A stretch of 64,000 bases of DNA. Origin: an uncultured bacterium. GTDB taxonomy: Bacteria; Actinomycetota; Coriobacteriia; Coriobacteriales; Coriobacteriaceae. The position numbers and the translations under genes are program-made. The notes under the pieces are model-generated. The model saw nothing but the letters and a program-made list of their open reading frames with translations, searched no databases and was not told the origin of the DNA. Position 1 is the stretch's first letter; each line of letters opens with the position of its first letter. Positions 36,451-46,025 of the stretch are shown here, one piece after another. The stretch covers positions 1 to 64,000 of the forward strand of contig CAJMMD010000008.1 of NCBI GenBank assembly GCA_905214465.1. The letters are read 5' to 3'.

Positions 36451-39400
36451 ATGAGGTGGACTACTGTTCGAGCGCTTTGCCGCCGCCTGACCATTGCCGC
36501 GGTGACCCTCACTATGGTGACGGGCTCGTTGCCTGTGGGCGCGTTTGCTGAGGTGTTCACCACCGATAGCACCTTTGTGCAGACGGATGTCGACCAAGTA
36601 GACGCCGTCGACCCCGCCGACGCCGCGCCCAATGTCGATGCCGCCAACGCTGCCGACCCCGCGCCCGATGCCGGCGCTGCCGACCCCACAGCGCTCGATG
36701 CCGGTGACACCCCTACGCCCCCGGCCTCCGAGATTGCATCGGCGGCGGGCCTGACGGGCGCCGGGCAGGCCGAGAGCACGCCTGCGGGTACGCTTGCCAC
36801 CGATCTTGTCGAGGGCAAGGAACTCGCCGAACAGCAGAAGCAGGAGGAGGCTTCCGGCACCGAGGCGACCTGGAACGAGGAGCTTGAACTCTGGGCAACC
36901 TCGAAGGGCGCCACGGGCGTAAAGGGCGAATACGACGATGGCTACGTGGCCGGCGAGCAGACCCCCGCGCAGTACTACTTCTCGATCGATAGCCTCACCA
37001 ACGAAATTTCTATCGAGTATGGCGACGCGGGCATTACCACGTTGGAGGTGCCCTCGACCATCGACGACAAAAATGTCGTAAGCCTTACGGGTATGGGAAG
37101 CGCTGCGCTCACATCGATCACCTTCGCCCCTAATTCGCATGTCCGCTCGGTTGGAGGCTTGGGCGGCAGCAGCATCAAAGAGATCGCACTGCCCGATTCG
37201 GTCGAGGAGCTCAAGAGCTATGCATTCTACAAAAGCAAGACGCTCCAAACGGTAACCTGGCCCAACAACGCGGCCTTTACCACGATTCCCGAGCAGGCCT
37301 TTAAGGAATGTGAACAACTTGACGACAATGTGGTGGCAACGCTGCCGCCTTCGGTCAAAACTATCGACTATCTTGCATTCGCCTATTGCGGCGTGCCACA
37401 GTTCTATGTCTCGGACACAACGGTACTCACCTTTACGCAGGTCGATGTGCCGGGCACGGTGGAGCGGATTGAGCAACATGCCTTTGACGGGTGCTCCTTT
37501 GTGTCGTCGGTGACGATCAGCGACGGCGTTAAATATATCGGAGCGCACGCGTTCGCCTCTCTTGATCCTGCGATTGCCGGCAAAGAGATTGTGCTACCCA
37601 AAAGCGTGGAAATGATAGAGTGGGGAGCTTTTGAGAACACGAGATACGGAAACGAGACGAACCATAATGCCGTTGCCCTGCGCGTGATGAACCCCGATCT
37701 TCAGTTTGGTGAGGCGGGCTATCCGGGCGACTATAATGAGCGCGTGACAATCGATGGCGTAACGTATGCGATTCCCTTTAGTGAAGGCCAGACCATCTAT
37801 GCCTATGCGACCGATTCGGCTGGCAACCCCTCGATGGTCAAAAAGCTTGCCGATGCCGTGGCCGATCGCAAGGACTCCGTCGATTCCTCGAAGCCTGCTT
37901 ACACGTTTGAGTGGATGGGCGAGGCGGCCCAGGTGACGGGCAAGCTTCCCCAGAGCGCGACGGCTACACTCGTGCAGGCGGGGCAGTCCACGCCGCTGGC
38001 GGTTGGCGATGACGGCAGCTTTACAGCGGACGCTCTCTCCAAGACAGCAGCCACCCTGCGCATTTCGCTCAGCGGTTACTATGACATGGTGCTGGCGCGC
38101 CCGGGCGACCAGATGACGGGCGCATGGAATATCGGAGAGATTAAGGCGGAGGACTTTACCAAGATTCCGGCCTCGCGCGCGATTGAGCTCAACGTGGGCT
38201 ATCTTGAACCGATTGTGGGCCAGGATAAGACCGAACGCATTGAGCTCGATAGTCTCGATAAGATCGATCTGACGGTGAAGAGCGGCGGCAAGACGCTTAA
38301 GCCTGCCAAGGGTGACAAAGAAAACGACTTCCGTATCCAGGGCACAGCACTTGTGGTGTCGCAGGCCATTGCCGACGCGGACCAGGATCTGGAGATAACG
38401 CTCGAGCCCAAAGACAGCCTCAGGCTGGGTGGGGCGACGGCGACGGTGAAGCCTTCGGCCGGCAAGGTCGATATCGACTTGAAGCCCTGGGGTACGGCGA
38501 CGGTCACGACCAAGGGCGACTACCAGGGCGCCAACCGCGTGCTGGTGTTCCGTACGTCCGACGGCAAGCTAGTTGCCGACGGTGTCACCTATTTGATGGG
38601 TTACGAAGACGATGACACCACGCCTATCATGAAGGCCGAGACGCCACGCCTCAAGGCCGGTTCGTACACCATCGTCGCCTTTAACAAGACGAGCTACGAC
38701 ATCCAAGCGACGAGCTATTCCACGTTTAGTCGCCTAGGGCTGACCGTGGGTAAGCATATCGCGCAAAAGCAGGTGAAGATTGAGGACGGCAAACAGCTCG
38801 ACGTGACGCTCGACGTCCCCACGTTTGACGTGGAGACGTATCGTGCCGAGCGTGGGCTGACGGCGGGCTCGGTTATCGCTGATTCGTCCGCGGTCGTTGG
38901 CGTGGAGACCGAGCTGCGCATTCATTACGAGCTCAAGGACAGCCAGGCTGCCAAGATTGAGATTCCTCTGGCCAAGGATGCCGTCGAGGATGTGTCCGCA
39001 GGCGCTCGCGAAGCCGGCGCCAGCTCCGATGCCATGTGGGCTGCCACAACTTGGGAGGGCGACAACCTCGTTCTCGATATGAAGAAGAGTGCGGGCGCCG
39101 ATGTGTTTGTGCGCTTTAAGCCTAAGGCCGCGGGCATCTATGCCGTCTCGCCGCTTATTACGCTGGGCGAGGTGACATTGCCGCTGGGGAGCACCACACT
39201 CGAGGTTAGCGGATCGCGCATCGAGGTCGACAACACCGACGTTCACAGCCTGCTGGGCAATGTGGCCTACGTTTATGCAGCGCCGGGCAAGAGCGTGCAG
39301 CTCACCGTGGGGACGGGCTCGTCGGCTGCAAAGTACACCGGCAAGACCAATAAACTCGGCCGTGCCAAGATTGAATACGAACTGCCGCAGGATACGCTTG

Positions 39401-42400
39401 CCGCCGAGCGCGTGACGCTCGAGGCGCGCGTGGGCTCGACCGATGTTGCCGCCGCTGCCGCAGAGGTGACGGCTCGCAATTATGTGCGCTATGTTCCGGG
39501 CGCTTCGGTCTGGAACTTTGATGTGACGTATCGTGGCGGTACGCAAAACTTGGTCAAGGACGGCAAGGACACCGGCAAGAGCCTGTGGACCTTCCATCAT
39601 CTGCCACAAAAGAAGAACGCCTACTGGACGTTCGATATCACGCTCGAGGTGGGAAACGAAGAGGCTGCCGACACGCTCGACCTGTACGTGGACTGCGTGG
39701 ATGGCAAGACGGTGACGATTCCTCTGACTCAAAAGTCGCGCGAGGGCACCCATGTGCGCTATGTGGCGGAGTATGTGGACGAGGGTTACCTTAAGCTGCT
39801 CGACGAGTTCAACAAGGCGAATGACTCGACCTATGTGAACTGCGGCAACTTTGAGCAGATCTTTATGCCGCAGACCTACCGCATCTCCAATGCTCAGCTT
39901 ATGACTATGCTGAGTTTTGATGCCAACGCTTCGGCCAAAAAGCATTCCGCCGCGGCCGAGGAGCGCCAGCAGGAGTTCTCGAATGCCGTGCAGCAGTGGC
40001 ACGAGTATATGATGGATAACTCGTTTAACGATGTCGACGAGGCCTTTAACGACGCGATTGACCAGATGGTCGCCGATGCGTTTGCCGAGGAGGACAGGGA
40101 CGGCAAAGAGGGCGAAGCGCAAGGTGGGGCCGCCCGTAAGGCTCGTCGCGCCCCTGCCGCCAGCGACGGCGAGGGTGATGATGCTGGCAACGACGAGGCC
40201 GCGCAGTTTGCCGCCGAGCTCAAGGCCGCGGTCGGCGGGTCGTCGGCGCTGCTAACCCAGCAGGGCGACAGCTATGGCGTCAATGTGGACAAGATGATTT
40301 TTGAGGATGCTTACGGTACCAGCGAGGATTGGTATCAGGAACTCGCGGCGGCCCAGGGCGCGAACGCTGCGGATGCGGCCGCCATCAAGGAGCTCGTCGA
40401 CCATGCATCGCGAGCGGAGTTTATTGCCCAGCAGGCCGAGGATCTGGTGGGCCAGTCGATGGGCATCGGCCAGCTCAACCAATACGGAAGCTGGAATGAT
40501 GCAACCGCTGCGGCGCTCAACAAGTGCGCGGGCATTAAGGCCAGCGAGTACAACGGCCAGTCGACGAGCGGGTTTAACGATTTGGGCCAGGCGCTCGGCA
40601 GCTCGCTGAGCTACAAGGCGGCTGACGACGATACCGTCAAGGGCTTTAAGGTCGCCGCGCCCGATGGCGAGCAGACGGCCTATATCGAGTCGGAGTTTAT
40701 CGAGAACTCCAATAACAACAAGAACCAGGCGCTTCTGTTTAACTCGATCGCCATGCAGTGCGACATTCTGGACAATCTGTACGATAACTGGAATGTGGTC
40801 CATAGCCTCAATAACTCTACGATTCGCGGCTGGCTTATGGCTTGGAAGCGCAACGGCGACGTGAGCGCCCATATGAAGCTCATCCGCACGATCCGTTCGC
40901 TCAAGAGCTATAAGATCGAGTGCGAGATGTTCGGACAGGTCTTTAAGACCGATGCGTGGAAGGCGGCCGGCCAGGCGTTTCCCGCGGCGACCCAGGGCAT
41001 CGGCATCTTTACCGGCATTTACGGCGTGAACGATGCCAGCAAGAACTGGGAGAACGTGAACGTCCGTATGCAGAAGGTGAAGGGCGAGCGCGAGGGCTAT
41101 GAGCTTCAGCATACGCGCTTGCTTGCCAAGCCCGAGAAGACTGAGGACGACTGGAAGTGCATTTACGCGCTGCGTGACGCCATGGAGAAGGCGCGCGCGT
41201 TTGAGGATCTGTTGTATCGCCAGCTCTGCCACGACAGCACCGATGTGGCAGTGGGCTCCATTATGACCATCGCCGGCGTGCTGACGGCCGGTTCGGCGGG
41301 TACCGTGGTGGGCGCTGCCTATGACGCGGCTTCGACCAGCGTGGGTTCGGAGCGCGCGATTAAGCTGACCAATGCCGAATGCGCCTACGATGTTGCCTGC
41401 GAGCAGGTGGAGCGCGCGTGCCAGAATCGTATTACGGTCAACTGGGGCGAGCTGACCGATGCCGAGGTCTATAACGCCAACAAGGACGGCTTGATCTCGG
41501 ACGAGAAGATGCAGTCGATCTTCGAGGCGCGTTATCGCAATGTGGCTGCCAAGGCGGCACCCGACCCTGCGGGCGTGGTGTACGAGGGCCTGCTGTCCAA
41601 TACGGTTGAAGGCGCGACGGTTGAGCTGTGGAGCGCCGACGATGCGGCCGGTACCAATGCCGTGCGTTGGGATGCCGAGGAGTATGAGCAGGACAATCCG
41701 CTTGCGACGGGTGCGGACGGTGCGTACAACTGGAATACGCCGACCGGCTGGTATCAGGTGCGCGTGACCAAGGACGGGTATGAGGAGGCGCGTTCGGCTT
41801 GGCTGCGCGTGCCGCCGATTCAGACTGAGGTGAACATCGGTTTGGTGTCGACGGCGGCGCCCGAGGTGGCTTCGGCCCATGCCTATACCGATTGCGTCGA
41901 GGTTGAGTTTGCGCAGTATATGGATGCGAGCGACGATGCCCTGGTCGCATTGTGCGCGCAGGGCTTGGGCGACGTGACGTATACGTGGCTCGACAAGCAG
42001 GACGATCCCAATGGCAAGCCGCTGTCGCGCGTGCTGCGTATTCGCTATGCCGATGCGCGTGAGGCGGGCTCGACGGTGGCGTTTGAGCTCGGCGGTGCTC
42101 GCAACTACGCTGGCACGGCCATGGCGCGCTGGGCAAGTGGCGAGCTTGTCGTGGGCGTTCGTGCCGACAAGCTCAAGCTCAACGTGGAGCAGGCCGTGAC
42201 CATGCTTGATGGCAGTGACTTTGAGCTGGTGGCGCACGTGACCGATAAGGCGGGCAAGCCGTTTGCGGGCGCCAAGGTTAGTGTTGGGCTGGAGTCCTCG
42301 GCTATCTGCTCTGTCGATGCCACCCAGGCCGTGACGGGCGAGGACGGTGCGGCGACGTTTGTGCTGCATGGTGCTCTGCCCGGTTTGACGACGTTGACGG

Positions 42401-43050
42401 CGGCGGTGGACGGCACGGCACTGTCCAAGCAGGTCGACGTTCGCGTGTCTGCCGAGGCCGTGCGACCGGCGCGACCGGTGGCGACGATTGGTGCGACGAC
42501 GTTTGGTGCATGGTCGCCCAAGGAGAACTACATTACGGTGCCCAAGGGAACGAAGCTGGAGCTTTCGGCCGAGGATGGCACGACGATTTGGTACACCACC
42601 AACGACACCTGCCCCTGCCGCGACGAAGGCCGCGTAAAGTACACCGAGCCTATTGCGCTCGATAGCAACATGTATGTGCGCATTGCGGCACAGCGCCCTG
42701 GCATGTCATACAGCGAGTATTCCGAGCGTCTGAACATTACGATTACGGTGACCGATGAGGCGGTGCCCGCACCGACGCCCGAGCCGGACCCGACGCCTGG
42801 CGACGGCGAGCAGGGCGGCGGTGCGGATGGCTCTGGCGGCACCGGGGTACCTGCGGGCGGCTCGGCTTCGACGACGACCACGGTGACGACGAACAAGTCC
42901 AAGGGTAAGGGCGAGAACGGCAAGAAGTCCGGCGGCACGGAGCTTGCCGGCACGGGTGACTCCGCCGCGATGACGGTCGCCGCCCTAGGCATCGCCGGTG
43001 CAACCGTTGCCGCCGCGGGCATCGCCGCGACGAAGCGTCGCAAGCGTTAG
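36451..43050 (+). CDS. Giant sortase-anchored surface protein with BspA-like leucine-rich repeats
   Basis: 2,199 residues; ATG after AGGAAAGGA (36437-36445). Signal peptide ~1-33. An Asp/Ala/Pro spacer to ~110 precedes BspA-type LRR units (~170-400: repeated AF.. C..L..V and VE.I..HAFDGC). There is a long middle region of mixed beta and helical parts, including a helical stretch ~1140-1760. A carboxypeptidase-regulatory-like fold follows (~1707-1800), then an invasin-like Big_1 domain (~1909-2004) and a chitobiase-C-like FN3 domain (~2010-2100). A Gly/Pro linker, LAGTGDS and a helix ending KRRKR form the sorting signal. Its last ~35 residues are almost identical to those of the previous protein. 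Probably an adhesin or host-interaction protein; no catalytic motif recognised. Confidence 0.8.
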   Translation: MRWTTVRALCRRLTIAAVTLTMVTGSLPVGAFAEVFTTDSTFVQTDVDQVDAVDPADAAPNVDAANAADPAPDAGAADPTALDAGDTPTPPASEIASAAGLTGAGQAESTPAGTLATDLVEGKELAEQQKQEEASGTEATWNEELELWATSKGATGVKGEYDDGYVAGEQTPAQYYFSIDSLTNEISIEYGDAGITTLEVPSTIDDKNVVSLTGMGSAALTSITFAPNSHVRSVGGLGGSSIKEIALPDSVEELKSYAFYKSKTLQTVTWPNNAAFTTIPEQAFKECEQLDDNVVATLPPSVKTIDYLAFAYCGVPQFYVSDTTVLTFTQVDVPGTVERIEQHAFDGCSFVSSVTISDGVKYIGAHAFASLDPAIAGKEIVLPKSVEMIEWGAFENTRYGNETNHNAVALRVMNPDLQFGEAGYPGDYNERVTIDGVTYAIPFSEGQTIYAYATDSAGNPSMVKKLADAVADRKDSVDSSKPAYTFEWMGEAAQVTGKLPQSATATLVQAGQSTPLAVGDDGSFTADALSKTAATLRISLSGYYDMVLARPGDQMTGAWNIGEIKAEDFTKIPASRAIELNVGYLEPIVGQDKTERIELDSLDKIDLTVKSGGKTLKPAKGDKENDFRIQGTALVVSQAIADADQDLEITLEPKDSLRLGGATATVKPSAGKVDIDLKPWGTATVTTKGDYQGANRVLVFRTSDGKLVADGVTYLMGYEDDDTTPIMKAETPRLKAGSYTIVAFNKTSYDIQATSYSTFSRLGLTVGKHIAQKQVKIEDGKQLDVTLDVPTFDVETYRAERGLTAGSVIADSSAVVGVETELRIHYELKDSQAAKIEIPLAKDAVEDVSAGAREAGASSDAMWAATTWEGDNLVLDMKKSAGADVFVRFKPKAAGIYAVSPLITLGEVTLPLGSTTLEVSGSRIEVDNTDVHSLLGNVAYVYAAPGKSVQLTVGTGSSAAKYTGKTNKLGRAKIEYELPQDTLAAERVTLEARVGSTDVAAAAAEVTARNYVRYVPGASVWNFDVTYRGGTQNLVKDGKDTGKSLWTFHHLPQKKNAYWTFDITLEVGNEEAADTLDLYVDCVDGKTVTIPLTQKSREGTHVRYVAEYVDEGYLKLLDEFNKANDSTYVNCGNFEQIFMPQTYRISNAQLMTMLSFDANASAKKHSAAAEERQQEFSNAVQQWHEYMMDNSFNDVDEAFNDAIDQMVADAFAEEDRDGKEGEAQGGAARKARRAPAASDGEGDDAGNDEAAQFAAELKAAVGGSSALLTQQGDSYGVNVDKMIFEDAYGTSEDWYQELAAAQGANAADAAAIKELVDHASRAEFIAQQAEDLVGQSMGIGQLNQYGSWNDATAAALNKCAGIKASEYNGQSTSGFNDLGQALGSSLSYKAADDDTVKGFKVAAPDGEQTAYIESEFIENSNNNKNQALLFNSIAMQCDILDNLYDNWNVVHSLNNSTIRGWLMAWKRNGDVSAHMKLIRTIRSLKSYKIECEMFGQVFKTDAWKAAGQAFPAATQGIGIFTGIYGVNDASKNWENVNVRMQKVKGEREGYELQHTRLLAKPEKTEDDWKCIYALRDAMEKARAFEDLLYRQLCHDSTDVAVGSIMTIAGVLTAGSAGTVVGAAYDAASTSVGSERAIKLTNAECAYDVACEQVERACQNRITVNWGELTDAEVYNANKDGLISDEKMQSIFEARYRNVAAKAAPDPAGVVYEGLLSNTVEGATVELWSADDAAGTNAVRWDAEEYEQDNPLATGADGAYNWNTPTGWYQVRVTKDGYEEARSAWLRVPPIQTEVNIGLVSTAAPEVASAHAYTDCVEVEFAQYMDASDDALVALCAQGLGDVTYTWLDKQDDPNGKPLSRVLRIRYADAREAGSTVAFELGGARNYAGTAMARWASGELVVGVRADKLKLNVEQAVTMLDGSDFELVAHVTDKAGKPFAGAKVSVGLESSAICSVDATQAVTGEDGAATFVLHGALPGLTTLTAAVDGTALSKQVDVRVSAEAVRPARPVATIGATTFGAWSPKENYITVPKGTKLELSAEDGTTIWYTTNDTCPCRDEGRVKYTEPIALDSNMYVRIAAQRPGMSYSEYSERLNITITVTDEAVPAPTPEPDPTPGDGEQGGGADGSGGTGVPAGGSASTTTTVTTNKSKGKGENGKKSGGTELAGTGDSAAMTVAALGIAGATVAAAGIAATKRRKR

Positions 43051-43087
43051 GGGTGGGTAGCGGCTCTCGTTCTCGGCCTCAGCAAAA

Positions 43088-43303
43088 TCTCAATCTGTAA
43101 CACCAAACTGCCCGAAACGGCTCCAGGTGTTACAGATTGAGATGAACTGTTCGGCCGCCAACCTAACGTCTCGATCTGTAACACGTAGCGGGGAATTTGG
43201 TCTCTAGCTGTTACAGATTGAGATGAACTGGCGGATGTTCGCACAATATCTTGATCTGTAACAACTACAAGGCTCAACGGGCTCCAGGTGTTACGGATTG
43301 AGA
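43088..43303. repeat. TCTGTAACA palindrome array T2 (three units)
   Basis: Three 55-bp units at 43088-43142, 43169-43223 and 43249-43303, each with a 15-mer TCT(C/T)(A/G)ATCTGTAACA and its inverse around exactly 25 bases. Start-to-start distances are 81 and 80 bp, so the 15-mer alternates orientation about every 40 bp. The middle unit's interior matches that of T1 (AGCGGGGAATTTG); the first and third share GGCTCCAGG. Confidence 0.85.
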
Positions 43304-43327
43304 CAAAACGACCAGGCAAGTCCCCAA

Positions 43328-43362
43328 ACCACCACAAAGGTGCCTGTCCCCTTTGTGGTGGT
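43328..43362. repeat. GGGGACAG-core hairpin R9
   Basis: ACCACCACAAAGG (43328-43340) pairs perfectly with CCTTTGTGGTGGT (43350-43362); the core on the minus strand is GGGACAGGCA. It immediately follows the T2 array, as R8 follows T1. Confidence 0.8.
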
Positions 43363-43378
43363 CGGTCGACCGGCATAG

Positions 43379-43420
43379 AAAAAAGTCCCCGCCGGGCGTG
43401 TGCTCGATGGGGACTTTGCC
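43379..43420 (-). terminator. Rho-independent terminator of the nfnAB operon
   Basis: On the minus strand AAAGTCCCC pairs with GGGGACTTT around a GC-rich loop and TTT follows. It lies about 25 bases after the nfnB stop. Confidence 0.85.
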
Positions 43421-43445
43421 GTTTGGTGGCTAGCGCTGTAGGTGA

Positions 43446-44855
43446 TTACTCGCCCAGCAGGCTCTTGGTGATCGAAGCGGCGGCCTTCTTGCCGGCGCCC
43501 ATCGCCAGAATGACCGTAGCGGCACCGGTGACGATGTCGCCGCCGGCCCAGATGCGGGGATCGGTGGTCTGGCCGGTCTCCTCGTCGGCGACGATGTAGC
43601 CCCACTTGTTGAGCTCCATCTTGCCGCCGATCTTCTTTGCGAAGGGGTTGGCGTTGGTACCGATAGCAGAGATCGCGACGTCGCAGGGGATCTCCTCGAT
43701 GGCGCCCTCGATGGGCACCGGGCGACGACGGCCGGACTCGTCGGGCTCGCCGAGCTCCATCTTCTGGACCTTGACGGCGCACACGGAGCCGTCCTCGCCG
43801 GCGACAAACTCGAGCGGGGAGACGAGCGGCAGAACCTCGACGCCCTCGGCCTTAGCATGGTGCAGCTCGGCGCGACGGCAGGGCATCTCGTCCTCGGTAC
43901 GACGGTAGGCGATGATGGCGTGCTCGGCGCCCAGGCGCTTGGCGGTACGGACGGCGTCCATAGCCACGTTGCCGCCACCAAAGACGACGACGTTCTTGCC
44001 GTGCTTGGTGGGGGTGTCGTACTCGGGGAACTTGTTGGCCTTCATCAGGTTCACGCGGGTGAGGTACTCGTTGGCGAAGAAGACGTTGGGCAGGTTCTCG
44101 CCGGGGACGTTGAGGAACTTGGGCAGGCCAGCGCCAGTCGCCACGTAGATGGCGTCGAAGCCCTGCTCGAACAGCTCCTCGGCCGTGGCCATGTTGCCCA
44201 CGACGGAGTTGTACTCAAACTTGACGCCCATGTCCTCCAGGCCGTCAATCTCGCGCTTGACGACTGCCTTGGGCAGACGGAACTCGGGGATGCCGTAGAC
44301 CAGCACGCCGCCGCCGGTGAAGAAGGCCTCAAAGACGGTAACGTCAAAGCCATTACGGGCGAGCTCGCCGGCGCAGGTGATGCCGGACGGGCCGGAGCCG
44401 ACGACGGCGACCTTCTTGCCGTTCTTGGGGGCCATCTTGGGCGTGGAGGCGAGCTCGGGGCGGTCACCCAGGAAGCGCTCGAGCTGGCCGATGGCCACGG
44501 GCTCGGACTTCTTACCACGGATGCACTTGCCCTCGCACTGGTTCTCCTGCGGGCAGACGCGGCCGCAGATAGCGGGAAGCATGGAGTCCTCGCGGATGGT
44601 ATCGAGAGCGCCGCCGAAGTCCTTCGCGCGGATCTGCTCGATAAAGCGGGGAATGTTGATGTTGACGGGGCAGCCCTCAACACAGAACGGCTTCTTGCAG
44701 TTGAGGCAGCGCTCGGCCTCGGCCAGCGCCATCTCCTCGGTGAAGCCCTTGTCGACGGGGCGGAAGTCGCAGGCGCGCTCGGCAGCCGGCTCCTCGTTAT
44801 CGGGGGTGCGGGGCGACTTCATATCGGCAACGAAACGACCGTTAACTAGTGGCAT
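43446..44855 (-). CDS. NfnB/GltA-type NADPH-dependent flavin oxidoreductase subunit
   Basis: A 469-residue GltD-family protein. The N-terminal domain carries cysteines for 4Fe-4S clusters (RCLNCKKPFCVEGCPVN near 49-65 and ICGRVCPQENQCEGKC near 95-110). It is followed by two nucleotide-binding folds, VAVVGSGPSGITCAGELA (~148) for FAD and VVVFGGGNVAMDAVRTAKR (~290) for NADPH, and the C-terminal GGDIVTGAATVILAMGAGK. With the overlapping upstream gene it matches NfnAB, the bifurcating NADH-dependent ferredoxin:NADP oxidoreductase. It is otherwise annotated as glutamate synthase small chain, but no large chain is present here. Confidence 0.85.
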   Translation of the reverse strand: MPLVNGRFVADMKSPRTPDNEEPAAERACDFRPVDKGFTEEMALAEAERCLNCKKPFCVEGCPVNINIPRFIEQIRAKDFGGALDTIREDSMLPAICGRVCPQENQCEGKCIRGKKSEPVAIGQLERFLGDRPELASTPKMAPKNGKKVAVVGSGPSGITCAGELARNGFDVTVFEAFFTGGGVLVYGIPEFRLPKAVVKREIDGLEDMGVKFEYNSVVGNMATAEELFEQGFDAIYVATGAGLPKFLNVPGENLPNVFFANEYLTRVNLMKANKFPEYDTPTKHGKNVVVFGGGNVAMDAVRTAKRLGAEHAIIAYRRTEDEMPCRRAELHHAKAEGVEVLPLVSPLEFVAGEDGSVCAVKVQKMELGEPDESGRRRPVPIEGAIEEIPCDVAISAIGTNANPFAKKIGGKMELNKWGYIVADEETGQTTDPRIWAGGDIVTGAATVILAMGAGKKAAASITKSLLGE

Positions 44856-45685
44856 GCGCAGCTCTTTTCCTCATAGGCCTTGAGGGACTCGCCCTCTTCG
44901 GAACGGTAGGCGGCCTGGCGGGCACGAAGGTCATCCCAGTCGACCAGGGTGGCATCGAAGTCGGGGCCGTCGACGCAAGCGAACTTGGTCACGCCGCCCA
45001 CCTCGACGCGGCAGCAGCCGCACATACCGGTGCCGTCAACCATGATGGGGTTGAGGGACGCGGTGATGGGGGTGTCGTACTTCTGGGCGGTGAGGGTCGA
45101 GAACTTCATCATCGGAACGGGGCCGACGCAGAAGACCTGGCTCACGGCCTTGTCCTGCAGCAGGCGCTCCAGCGGAGCGGTGACAACGCCCTGCTCGCCG
45201 TAGGAGCCGTCGTCAGTGGTGATGTGGATGTGGTCCTCGTCGAGCAGCTCGCGGAACTGGTCCTCCATAAGCAGGAGGTCCTTGGTGCGGGCGCCCATGA
45301 TGGCGTGCACCTCGTGGCCGGTCTCGACCAGGTGCTTGGCGACCGGGAAGGCAATTGCCAGGCCGACGCCGCCGCCAATGACGGCGCAGGGGCCCTCAGC
45401 CATCTCGGTGGGAACGCCCAGCGGGCCCACGACGTCGCGCAGCGACTCGCCGGCCTCGTAGGTGGAAAGCATCTCGGTGGTCTTGCCGATCACCATGAAG
45501 ATGAACTCGACCCAGCCCTCGTCACCGTTCCAGCCGGCCAGGGTAAACGGGACACGCTCGCCCGTCTCGTTGGCGCGAACCATGAGGAACTGTCCAGCGT
45601 GCGCATGCTTGGCGATTGCAGGCGCTTCGATGCGGAACTTGAACACCTTCTCCGAGAACTGCGTCTTCTCCAGGATCTTATACAT
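44846..45685 (-). CDS. NfnA-type FAD/NAD-binding, 2Fe-2S oxidoreductase subunit
   Basis: A 279-residue protein of the dihydroorotate dehydrogenase electron-transfer (PyrK-like) family: a ferredoxin-reductase beta-barrel (~1-95, with RVPFTLAGW for FAD), an NAD-binding domain (AVIGGGVGLAIAFPVAKHL ~105-125), and a C-terminal cysteine cluster (GTGMCGCCRVEVGG ~218-231 and FACVDGP) for 2Fe-2S. It overlaps nfnB by ten bases, so the pair is coupled. Together they would exchange electrons among NADH, ferredoxin and NADPH in the anaerobic cell. GAGAGGGG precedes the ATG. Confidence 0.85.
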   Translation of the reverse strand: MYKILEKTQFSEKVFKFRIEAPAIAKHAHAGQFLMVRANETGERVPFTLAGWNGDEGWVEFIFMVIGKTTEMLSTYEAGESLRDVVGPLGVPTEMAEGPCAVIGGGVGLAIAFPVAKHLVETGHEVHAIMGARTKDLLLMEDQFRELLDEDHIHITTDDGSYGEQGVVTAPLERLLQDKAVSQVFCVGPVPMMKFSTLTAQKYDTPITASLNPIMVDGTGMCGCCRVEVGGVTKFACVDGPDFDATLVDWDDLRARQAAYRSEEGESLKAYEEKSCACH

Positions 45686-45751
45686 AGAACCCCTCTCTTG
45701 TTAGGGCCGCCGAACCGTGCCTCCACGGAAATGGACGGTAGCCCGAATAAA

Positions 45752-45786
45752 ACCGTACGTGCACAGGCGTTGTGCAGACATACGGT
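45752..45786 (-). promoter_or_regulatory. Leader hairpin of nfnAB
   Basis: On the minus strand ACCGTATGTCTGCACA pairs with TGTGCACGTACGGT (two unpaired bases) over a 5-base loop, followed by TTTATT. It would form at the very 5' end of a transcript from the TATAAT at 45791-45796, so it could be an attenuator or an mRNA-stabilising hairpin. Confidence 0.5.
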
Positions 45787-45790
45787 GCAA

Positions 45791-45796
45791 ATTATA
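45791..45796 (-). promoter_or_regulatory. -10 box of nfnAB
   Basis: TATAAT on the minus strand, 105 bases before the nfnA ATG; the -35 region is weak. Confidence 0.45.
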
Positions 45797-45851
45797 CCCT
45801 CATGGACATGCTGTTTACGTGTGTCTTCGGCGGTTGGGAAAAGGGTTTATC

Positions 45852-45890
45852 CCGACCTACCAAAAAGGGACAGGTTTATTTTGGTCGGTT
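45852..45890. repeat. GGGACAGG-core hairpin R10
   Basis: CCGACCTACCAAAA pairs imperfectly with TTTTGGTCGGT around AAGGGACAGGTTTA. Arms and core closely match R2 at 21868-21908. Confidence 0.65.
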
Positions 45891-46025
45891 TTATCAGGCA
45901 AAACGACAAAGGGGGCCGGCCTCGCGCTTTGGTGAGGCCGGCCCCCTTTGGAGCGTTATGCATGTATGGTGGCAGCGTGTTTATTGCGATGCGGCCACCG
46001 CGGCGTTTCCGCAGATAAAAGCCGC

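Noticed and set aside
43088..43303. TCTGTAACA array as a CRISPR array
   Set aside because: Repeats alternate in orientation, are only 15 bp, interiors partly resemble each other, and no cas gene is near.
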